Positions 15,801 to 18,632 of a stretch of 18,632 nt of DNA are shown here, piece by piece (within the stretch, counting starts at the first letter, position 1; every line of letters starts with the position of its first letter). A program made the translations under genes and the position numbers. This stretch comes from Planctomycetes bacterium RIFCSPHIGHO2_12_FULL_52_36 (GTDB lineage Bacteria; Planctomycetota; Brocadiia; Brocadiales; Bathyanammoxibiaceae): assembly GCA_001828545.1 (NCBI GenBank), contig MHYW01000101.1, forward strand, positions 1-18,632, in the 5' to 3' direction. Below the pieces are notes generated by a model. That model ran no database searches, had not been told where the DNA came from, and worked only from the letters and a program-made list of their open reading frames with translations.

Positions 15801-15866
15801 CATCGCCAGCAGTCTCATGACGTCGTTCCTCGTGGCAAAAAGTAGTAGTGCCTGGAGGAAGGTCAT
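15801..15866 (-). pseudogene. duplicate, diverged 3' fragment of rseP
   Basis: These 66 bp match the 3' end of the intact rseP gene (residues 586-607) at 55 of 66 bases. In the last 17 codons all seven differences are synonymous. The encoded end ATRNDVMRLLAM is identical; only three codons at the left end change the residue. The fragment joins REP sequence exactly after the ATG (Met) codon where the intact gene continues with Tyr-Gln-stop. A stop codon lies in frame directly upstream, so it cannot be a functional gene. It looks like the tail of a second, diverged rseP allele or paralogue. Confidence 0.85.
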
Positions 15867-15908
15867 CTAAAATACACCGTCTGATTCTGGGTCATATTTG
15901 ATTTTCAT
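15867..15908 (-). pseudogene. truncated start of a DUF2283-like gene
   Basis: A minus-strand frame starts at ATG 15908, with AAGAGG just upstream, and encodes only MKIKYDPESDGVF before a TAG. MKIKYDPESD is the characteristic beginning of small DUF2283 proteins, which normally continue for about 60 residues or more. The frame breaks exactly where the duplicated rseP tail begins, so this is probably the 5' remnant of a gene cut by the same rearrangement. The match is short, hence only moderate confidence. Confidence 0.55.
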
Positions 15909-15927
15909 AACCTCTTACCGCAAGGTT

Positions 15928-17757
15928 TTACTGATACATCGCCAGCAATCTCATCACGTCGTTCCTCGTGGCGAAGAGGAGGAGGGCGAGGAGGAGGGCC
16001 ATGCCGACGTATTGGGCGAAGACCATGGTACGCTCGCTGAGGGGGGATCCCTTTATTTTCTCTATACCCAGGAAGAGGAGGTGTCCGCCGTCCAGCACGG
16101 GGATGGGTAGGGCGTTCAGGATGGCGAGCTGGAGGCTGAGGATGCCGATAAAGTAGAGCAGCTTCCCCATACCCAACTTGGCCGATTCATAGGTGGCCTG
16201 GGCAATCATGATGATGCCCCCCACCGTCTCACTGGAGACCTGGCGGGTGAAGAGGGCCTTCATTGAAAGGTATATCCTCTGGGTCATGATAATGGCCTTA
16301 TAGGTGCCCGCCTGACAGGCCCCGATGAAACCATATTGCCTCTCTACGGATTTCTCTTTTAGTCTTATCCCTAGCCTCCCCACGGCCCCCTCTGTGTCCT
16401 TCCTGGGGTGGAACCTGGCGGTGAAGGTCTCCCCGCTTTTGTCTCCGGCGGTACCACTGCCCCTGCGCCACTGGACTTCCATTTCTTTCCCTTCGCAGGT
16501 GGCGATAATCCTCAGGAGGTCTTCCCACCTCTTCAGGCCTTCTCCGCGGAGGGAGAGGAGTTCGTCCCCAGGCCTGATGCCAAGCTCCTGGGCCGGGAAG
16601 CCCTCTACTACGTGGTCAACCCTTAGCCCCATGGCAGGGACGACCCCCTCAAGGAGGTTCCTGGCATCCCCAGGCACGTCCAGAGAGAGGACTTCCGGCC
16701 CCCGTTTCAGGGTCAGGTTGGGGGTCTTTCCTCCTGGGGTGGGTGGTTCGCTTGTGGCAGATTTCAGGGCGGCCCAGCCGGAGACCTCTTTTCCGTTGAC
16801 CTTAAGTATTGCGTCTCCTTTTTTAAGCCCTGCCTTTGCCGCCAGGCTTTCTTGCTGGAGGGACTGTATTTTTGTTGAGGCGCAGGAGACCCCGAGCATC
16901 CACCGGGGCGTGCTGAGGGGGGTTGCCTTGACCTCTTGTTTTTCCCCCTGTCTGAGCACGGTTAAGGTCAACTCTTTGCCAGGGTTGTTCGCTTCTATTT
17001 CCCTGATTTTTTCCCCTGCCGCTATGCCCTCCCCATTGATGGCAATAATCTCGTCGCCGGCCTTCAGCCCCGCCTCCTTAGAGGGAGAGCCATCGGGGTA
17101 CTGGAGTATGTGGCCTATCTCTCTGCTGAGGGCCGGGCTTATGCCTATGCGTTGCATCCCCTGGGCCTCATCATATCTAGGTGAGACCGTAAAGCCCAGG
17201 GACTGGTTATCCCGTTCCACAAGGAGGGAGATTTTTGCCACAGGGCTGCCCAGGGCTATGGAGGTGAAGATGTCCTCAAAGTCTGGGTTACGCTTCCCGT
17301 CAAGCTGGACGATTTTATCTCCGGGTTTTAGGCCTGCCTCCCAGGCCGGCCAGCCAGTAGAGACCTCCCCTATCTCTGAGGTGATGAAGGGGACACCTAT
17401 CTGGAAGGCAATGACGAACGCAAGGAAGGCCAGCAGGGCGTTAAGCCCCACGCCAGCCAGCAGTACCAGCGCCCTCTGGTGGGCAGGTTTGGCCATGAAG
17501 TCCCAGGGTTGCATGGGGGCCTCCTTTTCCGGGTGTTCGCCGGCCAGTTTTACGTAGCCCCCGAGCGGGATGGCGGAGAGCCTGTAGTCGGTCTCCCCCC
17601 ATACCCTGCTCCAGAGGGCTGGCCCAAAGCCCATGGAGAAGACGTGTACTTTTACCCCAATCCACTTGGCGGCCAGGAAGTGGCCCAGCTCGTGGACAAA
17701 GATGAGGGTGCCTATGCCCAGGATTACCAGTAGTATATTTGTAGACGTCTCAGTCAT
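15928..17757 (-). CDS. rseP: RIP zinc metalloprotease RseP (site-2 protease) with four PDZ domains
   Basis: This inner-membrane protease cuts transmembrane segments, for example of anti-sigma factors. The active site is formed by HELGH (His22, Glu23, His26) in the first membrane helix and Asp556 in PIPVLDGGH. Membrane segments are likely near 8-30, 96-120, 535-550 and 577-597. Between them are four PDZ-like repeats, each with an AGLKPGD-type loop: AGLKPGDKI (141-149), AGLKAGDEI (229-237), AGLKKGDAI (309-317) and LGIRPGDEL (392-400). E. coli RseP has two PDZ domains and 450 residues; this one has 609. It sits downstream of dxr, a common pairing, with 79 bp between. No clear ribosome site was seen before the ATG. 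A diverged copy of its last 22 codons follows it at 15801-15866. Confidence 0.95.
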   Translation of the reverse strand: MTETSTNILLVILGIGTLIFVHELGHFLAAKWIGVKVHVFSMGFGPALWSRVWGETDYRLSAIPLGGYVKLAGEHPEKEAPMQPWDFMAKPAHQRALVLLAGVGLNALLAFLAFVIAFQIGVPFITSEIGEVSTGWPAWEAGLKPGDKIVQLDGKRNPDFEDIFTSIALGSPVAKISLLVERDNQSLGFTVSPRYDEAQGMQRIGISPALSREIGHILQYPDGSPSKEAGLKAGDEIIAINGEGIAAGEKIREIEANNPGKELTLTVLRQGEKQEVKATPLSTPRWMLGVSCASTKIQSLQQESLAAKAGLKKGDAILKVNGKEVSGWAALKSATSEPPTPGGKTPNLTLKRGPEVLSLDVPGDARNLLEGVVPAMGLRVDHVVEGFPAQELGIRPGDELLSLRGEGLKRWEDLLRIIATCEGKEMEVQWRRGSGTAGDKSGETFTARFHPRKDTEGAVGRLGIRLKEKSVERQYGFIGACQAGTYKAIIMTQRIYLSMKALFTRQVSSETVGGIIMIAQATYESAKLGMGKLLYFIGILSLQLAILNALPIPVLDGGHLLFLGIEKIKGSPLSERTMVFAQYVGMALLLALLLFATRNDVMRLLAMYQ

Positions 17758-17785
17758 CGTCGTTACAATTCAGGGTACAGGATTC

Positions 17786-17830
17786 AGGATACAAAATATT
17801 CTGCGTCCTGACTACTGAATTTTGTATCCT
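17786..17830. repeat. inverted repeat in the dxr-rseP gap
   Basis: AGGATACAAAAT (17786-17797) and ATTTTGTATCCT (17819-17830) form a perfect 12-bp inverted repeat with a 21-nt spacer. Shorter degenerate copies of CAGGATTCAGGATAC-like sequence extend to the right-hand side of rseP (17771-17790). There is no T-run on the dxr transcript side, so it is not a standard terminator. It looks like an interspersed low-complexity repeat. Confidence 0.6.
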
Positions 17831-17836
17831 TTCTTC

Positions 17837-18632
17837 TCATTTTGGGAGGTTTTTCCTTGCTTCTTCCCTGGCCCATTGGTCGGCCGCAAGGATTTCCCCC
17901 AGGGAAGGGTGTTCACACTTTTTGTGACGGTCCATGGTGCCCTCTGTTATGGGTACGATATCCGTGAGTTTGATTCGCCTGTCCAGGAAGGCCTCTACCG
18001 CCACCTCATTGGCGGCGTTGAGTACGGCCGGGATAGTCCCTCCCTCAGAGACTGCCCTGTAACCCAGCCGCAGGGCGGGGAACCTTTCCATGTCGGGTTT
18101 AAAGAAGGTAAGCCCGCCGAGTTTGGGCAGGGAGAGAGATTCTACGGGGGCAGGCCTCCTCTGGGGGTAAGTGAGGGCATACTGGATGGGGAGTTTCATG
18201 TCTGGCAGGCCCATCTGGGCTATTACTGAACCGTCCTGGAATTCTACCATGGAGTGGATTATGGACTGGGGGTGGATTACTACGTCTATTTGTTGGGCCT
18301 CCAACCCAAAGAGCCATTTGGCCTCTATTATCTCCAGGGCCTTGTTTATCAAGGTGGCAGAGTCAATGGTTATCTTTTTCCCCATCTGCCACGTTGGGTG
18401 CTTGAGGGCCTGTTCAGGGGTGACGTCCTGGAGTTTTTCCCTTGGGTACTCACGGAAGGGCCCGCCTGAGGCGGTGAGGATTACCTTTCTTAATTCGCTC
18501 CGCTGGCCGGCCAGGAGGGACTGGAAGATGGCGGAGTGTTCACTGTCCACGGGGAGCAGTTTTACGCCCATCTTACTGGCCAGGCTGGTCACAATTTCGC
18601 CGGCAACCACCAGGGCCTCCTTGTTGGCCAGG
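17837..18632 (-). CDS. dxr: 1-deoxy-D-xylulose 5-phosphate reductoisomerase, 3' part
   Basis: Dxr converts DXP to MEP with NADPH in the isoprenoid pathway. The gene runs off the window; about 265 C-terminal residues are present, beginning within LANKEALVVAGE. Recognisable parts are SEHSAIFQ (metal and substrate binding), LTASGGPFR, HPTWQMGKKITIDSATLINK, IDVVIHPQSIIHSMVEF and LNAANEVAVEAFL. These match the catalytic domain and C-terminal bundle of the family and show no defects. An internal GTG at 18610 is not the start; the frame stays open to the window edge. rseP lies downstream on the same strand and is probably co-transcribed. Confidence 0.97.
   Translation of the reverse strand, partial: LANKEALVVAGEIVTSLASKMGVKLLPVDSEHSAIFQSLLAGQRSELRKVILTASGGPFREYPREKLQDVTPEQALKHPTWQMGKKITIDSATLINKALEIIEAKWLFGLEAQQIDVVIHPQSIIHSMVEFQDGSVIAQMGLPDMKLPIQYALTYPQRRPAPVESLSLPKLGGLTFFKPDMERFPALRLGYRAVSEGGTIPAVLNAANEVAVEAFLDRRIKLTDIVPITEGTMDRHKKCEHPSLGEILAADQWAREEARKNLPK

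Noticed and set aside
16325..17557. 410-codon plus-strand open frame
   Set aside because: It lies fully antisense to rseP, which has clear catalytic motifs and PDZ repeats. The plus frame is rich in Ser, Pro and Arg and resembles no family, so it is a shadow of GC-rich coding sequence.
1..18632. tRNA, rRNA or CRISPR array
   Set aside because: I saw no cloverleaf-like segments, rRNA signature sequences or regularly spaced direct repeats with unique spacers; the only phased repeat is the 11-bp array after dnaA, which is too short-spaced for CRISPR.

Overview
The window is a stretch of bacterial chromosome around the replication-initiation locus. It carries an intact core set: dnaA, dnaN, a DciA/DUF721 gene, gyrB and gyrA. 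Upstream lie nitrogen-metabolism genes (glnA, glnD) and a cysteine desulfurase; downstream lie a DUF2851 gene and the minus-strand pair dxr-rseP. A Gram-negative-type bacterium is indicated by a type I glutamine synthetase with an adenylylation tyrosine, a GyrB of the long (about 800 aa) class, and an RseP-type site-2 protease. The four-PDZ RseP, the dnaN-dciA-gyrB-gyrA order without recF, and the general sequence style remind me of Planctomycetota (Brocadiales-like). That assignment is a tentative inference, not shown by the sequence.

Layout. 1-243: a leader with a good sigma70-type promoter, two hairpins and a possible short upstream ORF before glnA. 244-1656: glnA. 1681-1700: a perfect palindrome. 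1717-6845: glnD, a cysteine desulfurase and dnaA, packed with an 8-bp overlap and a 10-bp gap and so probably one transcript. 6846-7116: a non-coding region with an 11-bp-periodic repeat and an AT-rich stretch, lying where the strand composition flips from C-rich to G-rich; this is the best oriC candidate. 7117-15099: dnaN, dciA-like, gyrB, gyrA and DUF2851, tightly spaced on the plus strand. 15142-15930: a small mobile-element scar with a REP-associated tyrosine transposase, two identical 28-bp REP palindromes (one inside the transposase gene), a diverged duplicate of the rseP 3' end, and a 13-codon DUF2283-like fragment. 15928-18632: rseP and the 3' part of dxr, both on the minus strand.

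How the genes fit together. GlnA makes glutamine, and GlnD normally senses glutamine and modifies PII. DnaA, the beta clamp, DciA and gyrase start and support chromosome replication. Dxr is a step of the MEP isoprenoid pathway and RseP is an intramembrane protease; the two are often neighbours.

Most notable points. (1) Several core enzymes lack residues that are nearly invariant in their families: GlnD (second Asp of the nucleotidyltransferase DxD, first HD-domain His), DnaA (Walker B, sensor I and sensor II positions), GyrB (EGDSAGG and PLKGK motifs) and GyrA (Ser83 and Asp87 positions). (2) The skew switch and periodic repeats between dnaA and dnaN mark a candidate origin without recognisable consensus DnaA boxes. 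(3) The mosaic scar next to rseP contains a second rseP tail that differs almost only at synonymous sites, joined exactly to a REP. No wholly new multi-gene system is evident.
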